Of a stretch of DNA of 64,000 nucleotides, positions 7,493 through 17,859 are shown piece by piece. The notes below the pieces were generated by a model. The model was not told the origin of the DNA and searched no databases. It saw nothing but the letters and a program-made list of their open reading frames with translations. The stretch is from CAZKEW01 sp964580435 (lineage in GTDB: Bacteria; Acidobacteriota; Aminicenantia; Aminicenantales; UBA8522). The translations under genes were made by a program, and so were the position numbers. The stretch lies in NCBI GenBank assembly GCA_964580435.1, contig CAZOKP010000001.1, positions 62,001-126,000 of the forward strand, given 5' to 3'. The stretch's first letter is position 1; each line of letters begins with the position of its first letter.

Positions 7493-9370
7493 ATGGCAGA
7501 AAAAAAGAAGCCTATAGCTAATCAATTCATACTTGCCTGTTTAATTGCTATGGCCTTTGCTGCTATCCTGATATTCTTTAATAAGCATCTATTTGATTCC
7601 CTTTCGGTTTTCGATGACCAGAGAAATGTCCTCAAACTAGTAAACGCATATAAAGATGCCCCACTGGATCGTTGGTTTTTTAGTGCGCCATTCTATTTTG
7701 GCATTTTTATTGGCCTCAACAGTGCCATTTCAAATTTGATTATCGTTAAGTTTCTGTTTTTGCTGACAATACCATTATTCTTTATCTTTACTTATCATAT
7801 GGCAGGAGCCATTCTCGAAAAATATGAATATAAGAGTTCTTATCTGCCTGCTGCTATAACAATTATGTGTTTTATTTATTACCTGGATTTACTTCTCTAT
7901 GGATATCCCAAATCCTTATCCTTTCCTTTATTGCTGGGCGTAGTTTATTTTGCTGCGCAAAACAAAAAGATTTTTGCTTTTTTGAGCCTTTTCCTTATGG
8001 CGTTTATCTATCCTCCACATTTCATGATTGGAACTGCTTTTTTCCTGCTTTATAGTTTTTATGAAGTCTGTTTGAACTTAAAAAAGGCAAAAGGAAATCT
8101 ATGGAGTCTTTTAAGATTGAGATCGTCTCGAGCGATTATTTTTGTGCTAATTTTTCTTGCAGCATACGCGGCCTATTTTATGATATTTGTCCAGTCTAAT
8201 AAAATGGACAATGCGACTTCAAGGATAGATGTGCCTAAAATCTCCATCGATAAAAATATCAAGGAAAAAATTGACAATACGAGGACGGATTTTATTTCTT
8301 CCTCAGGTAAATATCTTGGCATAATTCCCAGACAGTATATAGATAACCCCAGAATGGGGTTGTTCGGTCTAATTGAAACAAAACTGGCCTTGATTCTAAT
8401 GTTTCCCCTATTATGTATGTGCGCTATAAGATCCAAAGAATTTATTTTCCCCCGCATTCTTTTCATTTTATTTTTAGCAAGCCTAATTTTATTTCTATTC
8501 GCTCATATTTTTTATGATAAACTCTATTTCCCCAGTCGATATGCAAGCTATACGTTTCCCCTAATTTTTATCTTCCTTTTCGGAATGAATTTGGTCCCAT
8601 CTGTAGATAAAATTATGGCCAAATTTTTTTCTTTCCGCAGAGAATATCAATTGACCCTTCGCCTTTTCTTTGTATTAATCGGATTGTTAGGTATCACTAT
8701 CTACAAAAAGATCATTGCAATTGGGAATGAGTATTTCAATGTTGATCTAATAAATTTTATCCTGATCTCATTTTCTTTGTTAATTATCGCGAGCGTGTTG
8801 ATCCCAAATCCAAGCTCACGACATTATCAGAAGCATAAAAGTTTTTTGATTATTATTTCTTACATGATATTTGCATGTGTTTTGTTAATTGCTTACAAGG
8901 GAAAAGCATCGCCTCCCGTAAACGTTTATGATAAAGAGCTATTTCCTCTCATTGAATCCCTTGGAAATAATATTTCTTTATCCGGGTATCCTGAAATAAT
9001 GGATAATATTCAAGCTTTGACATCAACAAAAATAAAAGTGAATCTCGGACAAGAGAGAAAGCATGAGGATGCTTATGAGTTATATCATTTTTTGACAGCC
9101 TATTATGCAACGTCCCTTAGCGATGTTTATTCTTATATGACGGCCAGAAAGGTTGATTTTTTTGTAGTAGAAAAAGCATATTTTCGTTCTGCTTTTAGCG
9201 AAGACAATAACCTTTTTAGCTTTTTTCCAGTCTTGCGCAGATATGAGGAAAAACTGAAAACAGAAAACAAAGATAAATTTGTTTTGTTAAATCCGCCTAA
9301 AGAGATCATTGAGCTTGAGACTGAAAAATCTGATGTGATTTCTTACAAGAAATTAAAGAATTACCTATGA
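7493..9370 (+). CDS. Large polytopic membrane protein, possibly GT-C-like
   Basis: This 625-residue protein has about a dozen hydrophobic segments spread over residues 12-470, then a soluble C-terminal part of about 150 residues. An early luminal-type loop holds VFDDQRN and a later one SAPFYFG. The layout recalls GT-C glycosyltransferases that use polyprenyl-phosphate sugars, with acidic residues in the first loop, but no family-defining motif is certain. A good ribosome binding site (GGAG) precedes the ATG. It ends one base before the start codon of the next gene, so coupling is likely. Function beyond membrane location is inference. Confidence 0.6.
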   Translation: MAEKKKPIANQFILACLIAMAFAAILIFFNKHLFDSLSVFDDQRNVLKLVNAYKDAPLDRWFFSAPFYFGIFIGLNSAISNLIIVKFLFLLTIPLFFIFTYHMAGAILEKYEYKSSYLPAAITIMCFIYYLDLLLYGYPKSLSFPLLLGVVYFAAQNKKIFAFLSLFLMAFIYPPHFMIGTAFFLLYSFYEVCLNLKKAKGNLWSLLRLRSSRAIIFVLIFLAAYAAYFMIFVQSNKMDNATSRIDVPKISIDKNIKEKIDNTRTDFISSSGKYLGIIPRQYIDNPRMGLFGLIETKLALILMFPLLCMCAIRSKEFIFPRILFILFLASLILFLFAHIFYDKLYFPSRYASYTFPLIFIFLFGMNLVPSVDKIMAKFFSFRREYQLTLRLFFVLIGLLGITIYKKIIAIGNEYFNVDLINFILISFSLLIIASVLIPNPSSRHYQKHKSFLIIISYMIFACVLLIAYKGKASPPVNVYDKELFPLIESLGNNISLSGYPEIMDNIQALTSTKIKVNLGQERKHEDAYELYHFLTAYYATSLSDVYSYMTARKVDFFVVEKAYFRSAFSEDNNLFSFFPVLRRYEEKLKTENKDKFVLLNPPKEIIELETEKSDVISYKKLKNYL

Positions 9371-10144
9371 TTGAGCAGACACAGTAGGGGATTTGTATCA
9401 GTGGCAAAGATTCTTAACGATATAGCTAAGGCAGGGCGCAAGTGGTGTAAAGACCATAGGATTTGCAATAATATGGCACGGCAGTTGTTAGGTACTATTA
9501 CCCATGTATTGACTAAGGATCTTGTGGCGGCCTTGACTTTTGACGATGGACCGAATCCTGTATTCACGCCTAGACTTTTGGATATCCTGAAAAAACATGA
9601 AGCTAAAGGTACCTTTTTCATGGTTGGCGAGGCAGCCAAAAAATACCCCGAGCTCGTGCGCAACGTGGCAGCCGCTCAACATACAATTGCAAATCATTCT
9701 TATTCCCATCTTTCATTCTCTGAAATAAGCAGGCTTGAACGTAAAAGACAAATGCTCGATTGTCAAAGAGCCATTGCTCCATATGGTCTAAGATTATTCC
9801 GCCCGCCTCATGGCCATCAGAATGTTTCATCCCGCGTTGATGCTTTGTGGCTGAGATTTAAAGTGATTGGCTGGAGTGTGGCGGTACGGGATTGGACGAG
9901 CCATGATGTCGATTGGATGGTTGATCAATTAATAGATCAAGTTCAGCCTGGAAGCATAGTCCTATTGCATGATTCGCTTTTCACGGCGAAAGGGAATCGC
10001 TTTCTGAGCCGAGATCCAATGCTTGAAGCAGTTGACAGGTTTCTTGACAAAATCGGGAATAAGATGAGCTTTGTGACACTTCCAGAGCTATTCAAAGAGG
10101 GGCGCATTATCAGACAGAACTGGTATCGAGGTGTTGCTATTTAA
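9371..10144 (+). CDS. Polysaccharide deacetylase (NodB family, CE4)
   Basis: The full set of CE4 motifs is present: LTFDDGPNPVF (catalytic base and metal Asp), NHSYSHLSF (metal His pair), RPPHGHQN, GWSVAVRDW and IVLLHDS (catalytic His). It should hydrolyse N-acetyl groups from an amino sugar polymer or oligosaccharide. The start is uncertain: a TTG at 9371 abuts the previous stop and a GTG lies ten codons later. No signal peptide is evident, so it may act on lipid-linked intermediates on the cytoplasmic side. It is a second deacetylase in the locus, of a different subtype from the one at 4106. Confidence 0.87.
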   Translation: MSRHSRGFVSVAKILNDIAKAGRKWCKDHRICNNMARQLLGTITHVLTKDLVAALTFDDGPNPVFTPRLLDILKKHEAKGTFFMVGEAAKKYPELVRNVAAAQHTIANHSYSHLSFSEISRLERKRQMLDCQRAIAPYGLRLFRPPHGHQNVSSRVDALWLRFKVIGWSVAVRDWTSHDVDWMVDQLIDQVQPGSIVLLHDSLFTAKGNRFLSRDPMLEAVDRFLDKIGNKMSFVTLPELFKEGRIIRQNWYRGVAI

Positions 10145-10173
10145 GGGAAGTAAAAAATCGAGCCAGGGAGACG

Positions 10174-11688
10174 ATGGATAAAGAGGTATCAAGCAAACTT
10201 GCTCTTGTTATAAGAAAAAATAGCATTTTCTTGCTGGGGCAGAAAGCTATCGCTCCAATTTTCAATTTATTAATAACTGTATATATTATTCGAAAGCTGT
10301 CAATCGAAGCATTTGGAATTTATGGAGTGCTTGGGACCTTGATGGATTATATCATGCTCTTTTCTGCTCTCGGCCTTCCGAGCATTTATCAAAGATTTCT
10401 TCCTGAATTCTTAACAAGAAAAGAAGAAAGAAAGGCGAAATATCTTATTAATAGAGGGTTCTGCTGGAGTTTGGCGGCTGGCATCGGGTTTATTATCATT
10501 GTCCTCATATTTTCGGAAAAGATAGGGTTACTACTTAAAATTAAAAACTATTTAGGCTACTTCATTTTGTGGTCTCCAGGAACTCTCCTCTGTCTGGAAG
10601 CAGAGTTGCTCGGCATTGCGCTTACATCGCTATTTATTATCAAGCATTATGCCATAGGCCAAGTAGGTTATCAGATCTTCAGGTGTGCAATGGTATTTTA
10701 TCTCTTAAAAATAGGGCTTGATATCAAAGGATTGATACTCGCAGAAGTCTTATCGTATGGTTTCATTTTTATATTTCTGTCTTACTTTTATCGGAGAAAT
10801 TTTTCGAGGGATGTTCATACTCAAGGCGAAGTGGAAATCAATGTCAAACGCATGGTGAGATATGGAGGATTCAGTTATTTCAATGAGATGGGCGCCAAAG
10901 TCCTCGATGCGTCTTCAGATCTCATCATCATATCTGCTTTCTTAGGCCCTGGGGCTGCCGGTATCTATTCTTTCGCTAACAGACTTATAAGCCAGGTTTC
11001 TATGGTCATGCCGGACAGGGTATTCCAAGAAGTGATAAGACCCGCTTTTTTTTCCAAATATATTTCAGATAATACCCATAAGACGTTAGAGAGCTTGGCC
11101 AATATGTTAGTGAAGTTTTTTGCATTCTTTATTATTCCGGCGATTATCGGCATCATGACTTTGGGGGATAAAATCATTATGTATGTTTTTGATCCGAAAT
11201 ATCTCAGTTCTCTGAGTGTTCTTTGGATCGTGGCGGGTTTTACCGCTCTCAATTGTTTTCAATTTCCCTTGGGAATGATCGTGCAGGCGATAGAGAAGCC
11301 AGAAATAAACTTTTACAGCAAAGTATTTTCGCTCTATAACATCGCCGGAAATCTGTTGGTAGTCAATTCTTTTGGCATCGTGGGAATTGCTATAGTCACG
11401 GGAACGGCAGTGCTATTTAAGAACCTCTTTATTTATAGATTGGCGAAGAAGCATGTTGCTTTCTCTTTGGATTTGAGATCGGTGGCCAGAATAGTCGTTA
11501 ATTCTGGGATCATGGGTATTTTGGTCTGGGGATTGAGAGGAATTGCTGTAAATCTGATGAGCTTAATGGCCGTGGTCTTGATCGGGGGGATCACATATTT
11601 TTTGATTTCTTTCCTTAACAAGAGCTTTTCCCTAAAAGAAAGGGAAGTCATCAACAAGATATTGCCCAGACCTGTATTCATCTTCTAA
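10174..11688 (+). CDS. wzx: Wzx-type polysaccharide flippase (MOP superfamily)
   Basis: The 504-residue protein has about 12-14 hydrophobic helices and the typical start NSIFLLGQKAIAPIFNLLITVYIIRKLS seen in polysaccharide transport proteins. The second half opens with GGFSYFNEMGAKVLDASSDLIII, a pattern common in O-unit flippases. It would move undecaprenyl-diphosphate-linked repeat units across the inner membrane. A good ribosome binding site (GGGAGA) precedes the ATG. It lies between the deacetylase and the glycosyltransferase genes, consistent with a Wzx/Wzy system. Confidence 0.87.
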   Translation: MDKEVSSKLALVIRKNSIFLLGQKAIAPIFNLLITVYIIRKLSIEAFGIYGVLGTLMDYIMLFSALGLPSIYQRFLPEFLTRKEERKAKYLINRGFCWSLAAGIGFIIIVLIFSEKIGLLLKIKNYLGYFILWSPGTLLCLEAELLGIALTSLFIIKHYAIGQVGYQIFRCAMVFYLLKIGLDIKGLILAEVLSYGFIFIFLSYFYRRNFSRDVHTQGEVEINVKRMVRYGGFSYFNEMGAKVLDASSDLIIISAFLGPGAAGIYSFANRLISQVSMVMPDRVFQEVIRPAFFSKYISDNTHKTLESLANMLVKFFAFFIIPAIIGIMTLGDKIIMYVFDPKYLSSLSVLWIVAGFTALNCFQFPLGMIVQAIEKPEINFYSKVFSLYNIAGNLLVVNSFGIVGIAIVTGTAVLFKNLFIYRLAKKHVAFSLDLRSVARIVVNSGIMGILVWGLRGIAVNLMSLMAVVLIGGITYFLISFLNKSFSLKEREVINKILPRPVFIF

Positions 11689-11696
11689 AAAGACAT

Positions 11697-12602
11697 ATGA
11701 AGCCACAAGTCAGTGTCGTTATTCCCACCTTTAACCGGTTTGAATTATTGTCTCAAGCTTTGCAGAGTGTATTAGAGCAGACTTATAAGGATATGGAAAT
11801 CGTAGTTGTTGATGATGGTTCTAATGATAACACGAGAGAAAAGCTTGAAGACTACGTAAAGAAATACGGAATCCGATATGTTTATCAGAAAAATCAGGGG
11901 CTCCCGTCTGCCAGAAATACGGGTATTCTGAAATCGAGCGGCCGATATGTTGCGGTACTTGATGATGACGACCTCTGGTATCCATACACGGTGGAGAAGC
12001 AGGTGAATGAGCTCGGGCGTTATCCTGATTTCGGTATGGTCTATTCTGATGTGATGATGATAGATGAAAAGGGAAATGAATTAGGACTGCGAGCAAATCG
12101 CTTGCTTCCTTCGGGAGATATTTATGAAGAGGTAACATCTGGAAGAGTATTATGTCTCATGGGAACGATCATGGTGCGGAGGAATATTGTTGATGAGATT
12201 GGCATGTTTGATCCTGAATTGAAACGATATCAGGATGTCGATTTCGTCAGGAAAGTTGCCGAAAAAAATAAGATCAAATTCATTGATGTACCATTAGTGA
12301 AATACAGAAAGCATCCGAATGCTATGACAGCGAAAAAAAAATATGATCTCATATATATAAAAAAAAGATTTCAAAACATCTTTGTCAGCGAAAGATTTAG
12401 CAGAATGAATAAAAATTTCCAGGCGGATATCCATTCTAAATATTTTTTTCAGCTGGGAAAAGGGTACTTCCAGTTGTCAAGGCATAGCCTAGCCCGCAAA
12501 TATTTCCTGAAGTCTATTTATTGTTCACCCAAGAGACTAAAAAGTGCGGAGATTTACAGGAGTCTGGCAAGATCTGTATTGGCTGAGATATTTCATTTTT
12601 GA
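11697..12602 (+). CDS. GT2-family glycosyltransferase
   Basis: A GT-A enzyme of 301 residues: VSVVIPTFNRFELLSQAL at the start, VVDDGSNDNT, then GLPSARNTGILKSSGRYVAVLDDDDLW containing the DXD site, and a catalytic-region Asp in RYQDVDFVRK. The C-terminal 80 residues (FQLGKGYFQLSRHSLARKYF) look helical and TPR-like. It should add one sugar to the growing repeat unit at the cytoplasmic face. It starts eight bases after the flippase and belongs to the same run. Confidence 0.88.
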   Translation: MKPQVSVVIPTFNRFELLSQALQSVLEQTYKDMEIVVVDDGSNDNTREKLEDYVKKYGIRYVYQKNQGLPSARNTGILKSSGRYVAVLDDDDLWYPYTVEKQVNELGRYPDFGMVYSDVMMIDEKGNELGLRANRLLPSGDIYEEVTSGRVLCLMGTIMVRRNIVDEIGMFDPELKRYQDVDFVRKVAEKNKIKFIDVPLVKYRKHPNAMTAKKKYDLIYIKKRFQNIFVSERFSRMNKNFQADIHSKYFFQLGKGYFQLSRHSLARKYFLKSIYCSPKRLKSAEIYRSLARSVLAEIFHF

Positions 12603-12776
12603 AGGGCAACAAATGGTCATCCATCAATTGTCTCTGATTCACGATTGGGTAATCATTCTGATAGTTCAGTATTTCGGCGAGCCATCCCAATAATAGGTTT
12701 GTTTAATCAAAGAGATCAAATTATCAATGAACTTCCATTTGCAGTCGAGTGTTCCTCAAAACGCGTGGTTTCCACA

Positions 12777-13703
12777 ATGCCCAAGGTAAGCGTAGTCATC
12801 CCGACCTATAATCGACAAGATTTTATCACCCAAGCGATCGATAGTGTGTCAGCCCAGACGTATGATGATTATGAAATCATTATTGTAGATGATGGCTCCA
12901 CTGATCACACGAGAGAAATTCTCAAGCCATACTTGGCGAAATCAAATATTCGTTATTTCTATCAAGAAAATTTAAAGCAGGCCGCAGCTCGGAATAACGG
13001 AATTAGAAGATCCACCGGAGAATACATTGCTTTTTTAGATTCGGATGATTTATGGCATCCCGAAAAACTGGCCCTTCAGGTGCAGGTTCTTGAGGAGAGT
13101 CCTGAAATCGGAATGGTTTACTCTAATCAGGACATTATGAAAAATGGTTTTATTGTGAAAAAGATGAAGTATCCTAGGGAAATTCTCAAATCAGGATGTA
13201 TTTTCGAAGACTTATTACTCCGCAGATTTTATTGCAGCACTCCAGGCTTATTAATTCGCAGGTCCGTTTTAGAGGATGTCGGGCTGTTTGATGAGTCATT
13301 GCAGAACGCCCTTGAGGATTGGGAGCTGACGCTCAGAATATCTCAAAAGTATAAGGTCTTGTGTGTGGATAGGCCGCTTTTCCAGCGCCGGCTTCATGTC
13401 GGTGCCGCCGAAACATATTTCGAAAAAAGAATCTATAATCATCAAAAAATTCTTAGTGCTTATCTAAATAAATCCTATCTGTCAAAATCCTTTACAAACA
13501 CAGTATGGGCAAAAGCCTATTATTCATGGGGATGTATTTATTTTGAGAATTATCGCTATCGAAGAGCACGCCAATGCTTCGCGCACGCTTTCAAGAGAGG
13601 ATATTGGATTACGAGTATTCCCTTGATGCTTAGTTTGTTTGGCGTTGTCGGAAAAAAGCTGTTTGATCAATTGTTGAAACCAAAGGAACTGATTTCAAAA
13701 TGA
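12777..13703 (+). CDS. GT2-family glycosyltransferase
   Basis: The sequence mirrors the preceding GT2: PKVSVVIPTYNRQDFI, IIVDDGSTDHT, AAARNNGIRRSTGEYIAFLDSDDLW and ALEDWELTLRISQ, with a helical C-terminal tail. The start is placed at ATG 12777, right before the family core (about 308 residues). An open frame extends upstream to TTG 12645, but those 44 residues match nothing and are probably untranslated. The two GT2 genes look like divergent relatives and may add similar sugars. Its stop overlaps the next start as ATGA. Confidence 0.85.
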   Translation: MPKVSVVIPTYNRQDFITQAIDSVSAQTYDDYEIIIVDDGSTDHTREILKPYLAKSNIRYFYQENLKQAAARNNGIRRSTGEYIAFLDSDDLWHPEKLALQVQVLEESPEIGMVYSNQDIMKNGFIVKKMKYPREILKSGCIFEDLLLRRFYCSTPGLLIRRSVLEDVGLFDESLQNALEDWELTLRISQKYKVLCVDRPLFQRRLHVGAAETYFEKRIYNHQKILSAYLNKSYLSKSFTNTVWAKAYYSWGCIYFENYRYRRARQCFAHAFKRGYWITSIPLMLSLFGVVGKKLFDQLLKPKELISK

Positions 13704-14830
13704 AAATTTTAGTTATATCGAGCAAGCACCCAAGAGATGCCTCGGGAGGAGCAGAACTCCAGGCATATTTGATAGCGAAGAGCTTGTATGTTTTTGATAA
13801 AAATACAATATTTTGCACCGTTCAATCGAATTGTGACCTTGATACAAGTGGAGAAGATGGGCTTCATTATATTAGCTTTAATGGGGATCATAACATATTC
13901 GTTAGAGCGAAGAAATCCTATAAATTGCTTAAAAAATTCAGGCCAGATATTGTTTATGTGCGATATTTAGAATCGTTTTGGTGGATATATCCGATCAGCA
14001 AATTATTAAAAATACCGATACTGTATCATGTCTCCTCGACAATGCGCTGCAGATATCTGCCATGGAGACAATATCTAGACGAAGGCAAAAAGGAAAATTG
14101 GTTATGGTTTTTAAAGAAAATGTTGACGGTTAATTTTCACATATTTTTCAGTCGGTTTGCAGATCTCATTATATGTCAAACGGAAGATCAATTCAAAATG
14201 ATGAAGCACGAGTTAAATCGAACGGCAAAAATAGTGCGAAGCGGTCTTCCTGTTCCGGCTACTCAGCCGAAAAAATCGAATAACCAATTTTCCGTCATCT
14301 GGATTGGCAAACATTGGAAAAATCCACAGATATTCGTTGATCTGGCAAAGAGATTTGCAAATGATGCTGACATAAATTTCATAATGGTTGGGATTTTCCC
14401 TTTCGAAAGTGGCCTGAGATTTAAACAGATCGAAAACCAAATTTTAAATTTTAAGTTTATGGGGAAATTGGACAACGATGAGGTGAACAAACTTTTAGAG
14501 AAGTGTCATATATTAGTAAACACAAGTGATTATGAGGGCTTTTCCAATACCTTTATTGAAGCGTGGATGCGAGGCGTTCCCGTCATAAGTCTAAAATTGA
14601 ATCCAGATAATTTGCTGACCGAGAAGAGAATAGGATTTTGTTCGAATACCATTGACCAGCTGGAGAAGGATGTTAGAACACTATATCAAAAAAGAGAGCT
14701 ATATCAAGAGTACTCTCAGAATGCGCGTGAGTATGCTCTCAATAATCATGATATAGAGAAAACAGCTGTAGAAATTCGGAAGTTGGCTAAAGAGATATCG
14801 AAAAAAGCTCAGTCAATAAATAATCTTTAA
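13700..14830 (+). CDS. GT4-family glycosyltransferase
   Basis: A 376-residue GT-B protein. The N-terminus ILVISSKHPRDASGGAELQA is the usual acceptor-domain start with a Gly-rich loop. The donor domain shows SVIWIGKHWKNP, FMGKLDNDEV and the nucleotide-sugar motif GFSNTFIEAWMRGVPVISL. It overlaps the preceding GT2 by four bases, so translation is coupled. Linkage and sugar cannot be predicted. Confidence 0.88.
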   Translation: MKILVISSKHPRDASGGAELQAYLIAKSLYVFDKNTIFCTVQSNCDLDTSGEDGLHYISFNGDHNIFVRAKKSYKLLKKFRPDIVYVRYLESFWWIYPISKLLKIPILYHVSSTMRCRYLPWRQYLDEGKKENWLWFLKKMLTVNFHIFFSRFADLIICQTEDQFKMMKHELNRTAKIVRSGLPVPATQPKKSNNQFSVIWIGKHWKNPQIFVDLAKRFANDADINFIMVGIFPFESGLRFKQIENQILNFKFMGKLDNDEVNKLLEKCHILVNTSDYEGFSNTFIEAWMRGVPVISLKLNPDNLLTEKRIGFCSNTIDQLEKDVRTLYQKRELYQEYSQNAREYALNNHDIEKTAVEIRKLAKEISKKAQSINNL

Positions 14831-14841
14831 AGGTATCCTGA

Positions 14842-15978
14842 GTGAATATCCTTCAAGTGATGGGTTGTGCTTCTAACCAATACGCGTCATTAGAAACGTA
14901 TCTCATAAAGAAAGCAAAAATTCTTAGTGAAACAGGCTCGACCCTCTTTATTGTTTACGAGAATGAACCTGAAAGCAAAGAGTTCTTGAGAGACCTCCAA
15001 GCCCATGGCGGACATGTCTATGGAATTAAACATGGGAATTTTCCAGATCTCGATTTTTTTAGAGAGATCTCAAGAATCATCAAAAAGAATCAAATCGACA
15101 TCGTCCATTCTTACTTTTCTCCAGTCTGTCATTATTTGAATGTCTATCTGACTCTCATGGGACTGAGAAAAGTGGTGAGGACAGCTCCCAACTTGCCTCT
15201 CACCATAAATCGTCAGATCAAAGCTAAGAATTTCAGGATTTTCTATTCGCTCCGTCATAAGGCTCTGGCGATCCCTTTTAAAAAAATATTATGTAGATCG
15301 AGAGGCGTGTTGGATGAGTATAAAGCACTAGGCATACCTAAAAAGAAACTTGTGATAACTCCAGGTGGAGTTGATATTGAAAAATACAAATTCTCGGCGA
15401 ACGCAAGAAAAGAAATCAGAAAAGAACAAAATGTTCATGATCAGGCAATAATTCTCGGAGCGGTTTCCCGACTGGTGCCAATCAAAAGAATAGACAGGCT
15501 GATCGCCGTTTTTGCCGGTCTGAGGCTCCCCGATCAAGATTTACGATTGTGGATAGCCGGAGATGGGCCAGAAAGGAAAAGATTGGAAGCCTTAGTCGCA
15601 GACCTAAAACTCGAAAGGTGTGTCAGATTTTTGGGGCACGAAAATGATGTTTCAAAATTATATTCTGCACTCGATGTCTTTTGCTGTCCTTCCCTAGCCG
15701 AAGGGATGAGCAACTCGATTCTCGAGGCGATGGCCAGTGAATTGCCAATCTTAGCCAGTGATATCTCATCCAATCGAGATCTCATTGATGAAGGGGAAGG
15801 AGGATATTTAGTATCCTTCGAGAACACTACAGAATTTCAGGATAGAATAGAAAGACTCGTCGATGAAAAAAATAGAAAAAAGATGGGAGCCTATGACAGG
15901 GCAAAAGCTATTTCTCAACTTAGCTTGGAATCTCGGATCGAGAAGGAATGCAGAGTCTATTCAGAATTTGAGCAATAG
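14842..15978 (+). CDS. GT4-family glycosyltransferase
   Basis: A 378-residue GT-B protein starting at GTG 14842 after a TCCTGA-like weak site. Features include LQVMGCASNQYASLETYL, DIVHSYFSPVCHYLN, TPGGVDIEKYKF, GAVSRLVPIKRIDRLI, WIAGDGPERKRLEALV and EGMSNSILEAMASELPILA with the E-x7-E pattern. This is the most typical GT4 of the locus. It lies 12 bases from its neighbours on both sides, inside the same transcription run. Confidence 0.9.
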   Translation: MNILQVMGCASNQYASLETYLIKKAKILSETGSTLFIVYENEPESKEFLRDLQAHGGHVYGIKHGNFPDLDFFREISRIIKKNQIDIVHSYFSPVCHYLNVYLTLMGLRKVVRTAPNLPLTINRQIKAKNFRIFYSLRHKALAIPFKKILCRSRGVLDEYKALGIPKKKLVITPGGVDIEKYKFSANARKEIRKEQNVHDQAIILGAVSRLVPIKRIDRLIAVFAGLRLPDQDLRLWIAGDGPERKRLEALVADLKLERCVRFLGHENDVSKLYSALDVFCCPSLAEGMSNSILEAMASELPILASDISSNRDLIDEGEGGYLVSFENTTEFQDRIERLVDEKNRKKMGAYDRAKAISQLSLESRIEKECRVYSEFEQ

Positions 15979-15990
15979 GATAAAGGCAAA

Positions 15991-17859
15991 ATGTGCGGGA
16001 TAGCCGGTATCTACAGCAAAAAATCAGTAGTCTCCAAAGAAGATCTTATCAATATGGCTAAGACTATGAACCATCGAGGTCCGGATTCAACGGGATTCTA
16101 CGTTTCGAAAAACAGGATGATTGGCTTAACACACAACAGACTTTCCATTATCGACGTATCCGAATCAGCAAACCAACCTATGACCAATGAGGATAATACC
16201 GTTTGGTTAGCGTTTAACGGAGAAGTCTACAATTTTAGAAACCTCAGAGATAAATTAGAAAGAAAGGCCCACAAATTCAAGTGCCGAAGTGATTCAGAAG
16301 TCATCGTGCATCTTTATGAAGAAGAAGGGATAAGACTCGTTGATAGCCTGAATGGGATGTTTGCGTTTTGCATCGTCGATGAAAAGTCTAACAGACTTTT
16401 ATTAGCGAGAGATAGGGTTGGTATAAAACCACTCTATTTCTATTTCAAAAATGGATTATTTGCCTTTTCGTCTGAATTAAAAGCCATACTCACTCTTCCT
16501 CAAGTATCCAGAGATTTAAATTTCGAAGCATTAGATTTCTATTTCACACTTGGCTACATTCCAGAGGATATGTCAATTTTCCAAGATATCAAGAAGCTTA
16601 AGCCAGGGCATTATCTTGAGTACGATGGAAGAGATATCAAAACCACAAACTATTGGGATCTTAAATCATTAAGACACAACTATGATGGTTTTTCCCAGGA
16701 GGAATTGCTTGGCCTTCTTGAGGAAAAATTAAGGGATTCCGTAAGGAAGCAAATGGTGAGCGATGTGCCGATTGGCAGTTTTTTATCTGGGGGGATAGAT
16801 TCAAGCCTGGTCTCATATATGATGGCACAGGAATCAGATAGACCGATAAATACCTTCACGATCGGCTTCGGGTCATCTCAGTACGATGAGACTCCCTATG
16901 CAAAAATTGTCGCTAAAGCGATTGGTTCTATCCACCACCAATATTATATCGAAGTGGATATGGTGAGCGTATTAGAAAAACTCATCAATCATTTCGATGA
17001 ACCATTTGCAGACTCATCGCTTATCCCGACATATTATGTTTCTAAAGTGGCGAGAGACCACGTGACGGTGATACTTTCAGGAGATGGTGGAGACGAGCTT
17101 TTCGGGGGTTATAACTGGTACACCTGGGTTTTATTTCTGGAACAAATAAAAAAGCAGATCGGATCTCTGGATAAGATTCTTTCCTATGCCGGCAAATTCT
17201 TACCTGAGGGATTTCGTTTAAAACACAAATTGATGTCACTTTCGTTAGATTCTGCCGATCAATTTTTATGTAGAGTTTCGTTTTTTTCTCCTGAAGAAAA
17301 AGCGAGTCTATATAGGAATGAACTGACTAGTGATCTTAAGATGAAAACACCCGAAACAAAGCTTATCAATTTCTTTAAATCTCTGGATGGAGATTTGATA
17401 AAGAAGATGACCTTAATGGATTTTTATTATTATCTCCCCGAAGACATATTAACCAAAGTCGATAGGGCAAGTATGGCGGTTTCTTTAGAAACGAGGGTGC
17501 CGTGGCTCGATCATGAAATTGTCGAGTTTGCCTATTCTCTTCCGTCTGAGAAAAGAATAAATGGGAAATCAAAAAAATACCTGTCTAAAGAACTGGCCAA
17601 GAAACTCTTACCTGCAGATTTTCCTGTCAACAGAAAACAGGGGTTCTGCATCCCCATCGACCAGTGGATGAGAGGACAACTGGGCGACATGCTTGAGAAG
17701 GAATTGAAAAATGACTTTCCAGGGCATTTTTTAAATACTGACTACATAGCAGAGATTTTTTATAAGAGTAGAAATAGTCGAAAATTTAAATACGGTCACA
17801 AGTTATTTTCAATCCTTATTTTTTTGATGTGGCATAGAAGGTTTATTATCGGCCAATGA
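15991..17859 (+). CDS. asnB: Asparagine synthase-like glutamine amidotransferase
   Basis: The 622-residue protein begins MCGIAGIY with the N-terminal nucleophile Cys2 of class II glutaminases, followed by MNHRGPDSTG, LAFNGEVYNF and SDSEVIVHLYEE. The C-terminal synthetase domain has the PP-loop SFLSGGIDSSLVSYM and SGDGGDELFGGYNWY. In general metabolism it makes asparagine. In exopolysaccharide loci, homologues are thought to amidate uronic acid carboxyl groups, which fits the neighbouring AlgD-like enzyme. It is between glycosyltransferase genes and overlaps the next one by four bases. The choice between asparagine synthesis and polymer amidation cannot be made from sequence alone. Confidence 0.88.
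   Translation: MCGIAGIYSKKSVVSKEDLINMAKTMNHRGPDSTGFYVSKNRMIGLTHNRLSIIDVSESANQPMTNEDNTVWLAFNGEVYNFRNLRDKLERKAHKFKCRSDSEVIVHLYEEEGIRLVDSLNGMFAFCIVDEKSNRLLLARDRVGIKPLYFYFKNGLFAFSSELKAILTLPQVSRDLNFEALDFYFTLGYIPEDMSIFQDIKKLKPGHYLEYDGRDIKTTNYWDLKSLRHNYDGFSQEELLGLLEEKLRDSVRKQMVSDVPIGSFLSGGIDSSLVSYMMAQESDRPINTFTIGFGSSQYDETPYAKIVAKAIGSIHHQYYIEVDMVSVLEKLINHFDEPFADSSLIPTYYVSKVARDHVTVILSGDGGDELFGGYNWYTWVLFLEQIKKQIGSLDKILSYAGKFLPEGFRLKHKLMSLSLDSADQFLCRVSFFSPEEKASLYRNELTSDLKMKTPETKLINFFKSLDGDLIKKMTLMDFYYYLPEDILTKVDRASMAVSLETRVPWLDHEIVEFAYSLPSEKRINGKSKKYLSKELAKKLLPADFPVNRKQGFCIPIDQWMRGQLGDMLEKELKNDFPGHFLNTDYIAEIFYKSRNSRKFKYGHKLFSILIFLMWHRRFIIGQ

Noticed and set aside
12645..12776. N-terminal extension of the second GT2 from TTG 12645
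   Set aside because: The family core begins at ATG 12777 and the 44 extra residues match nothing.
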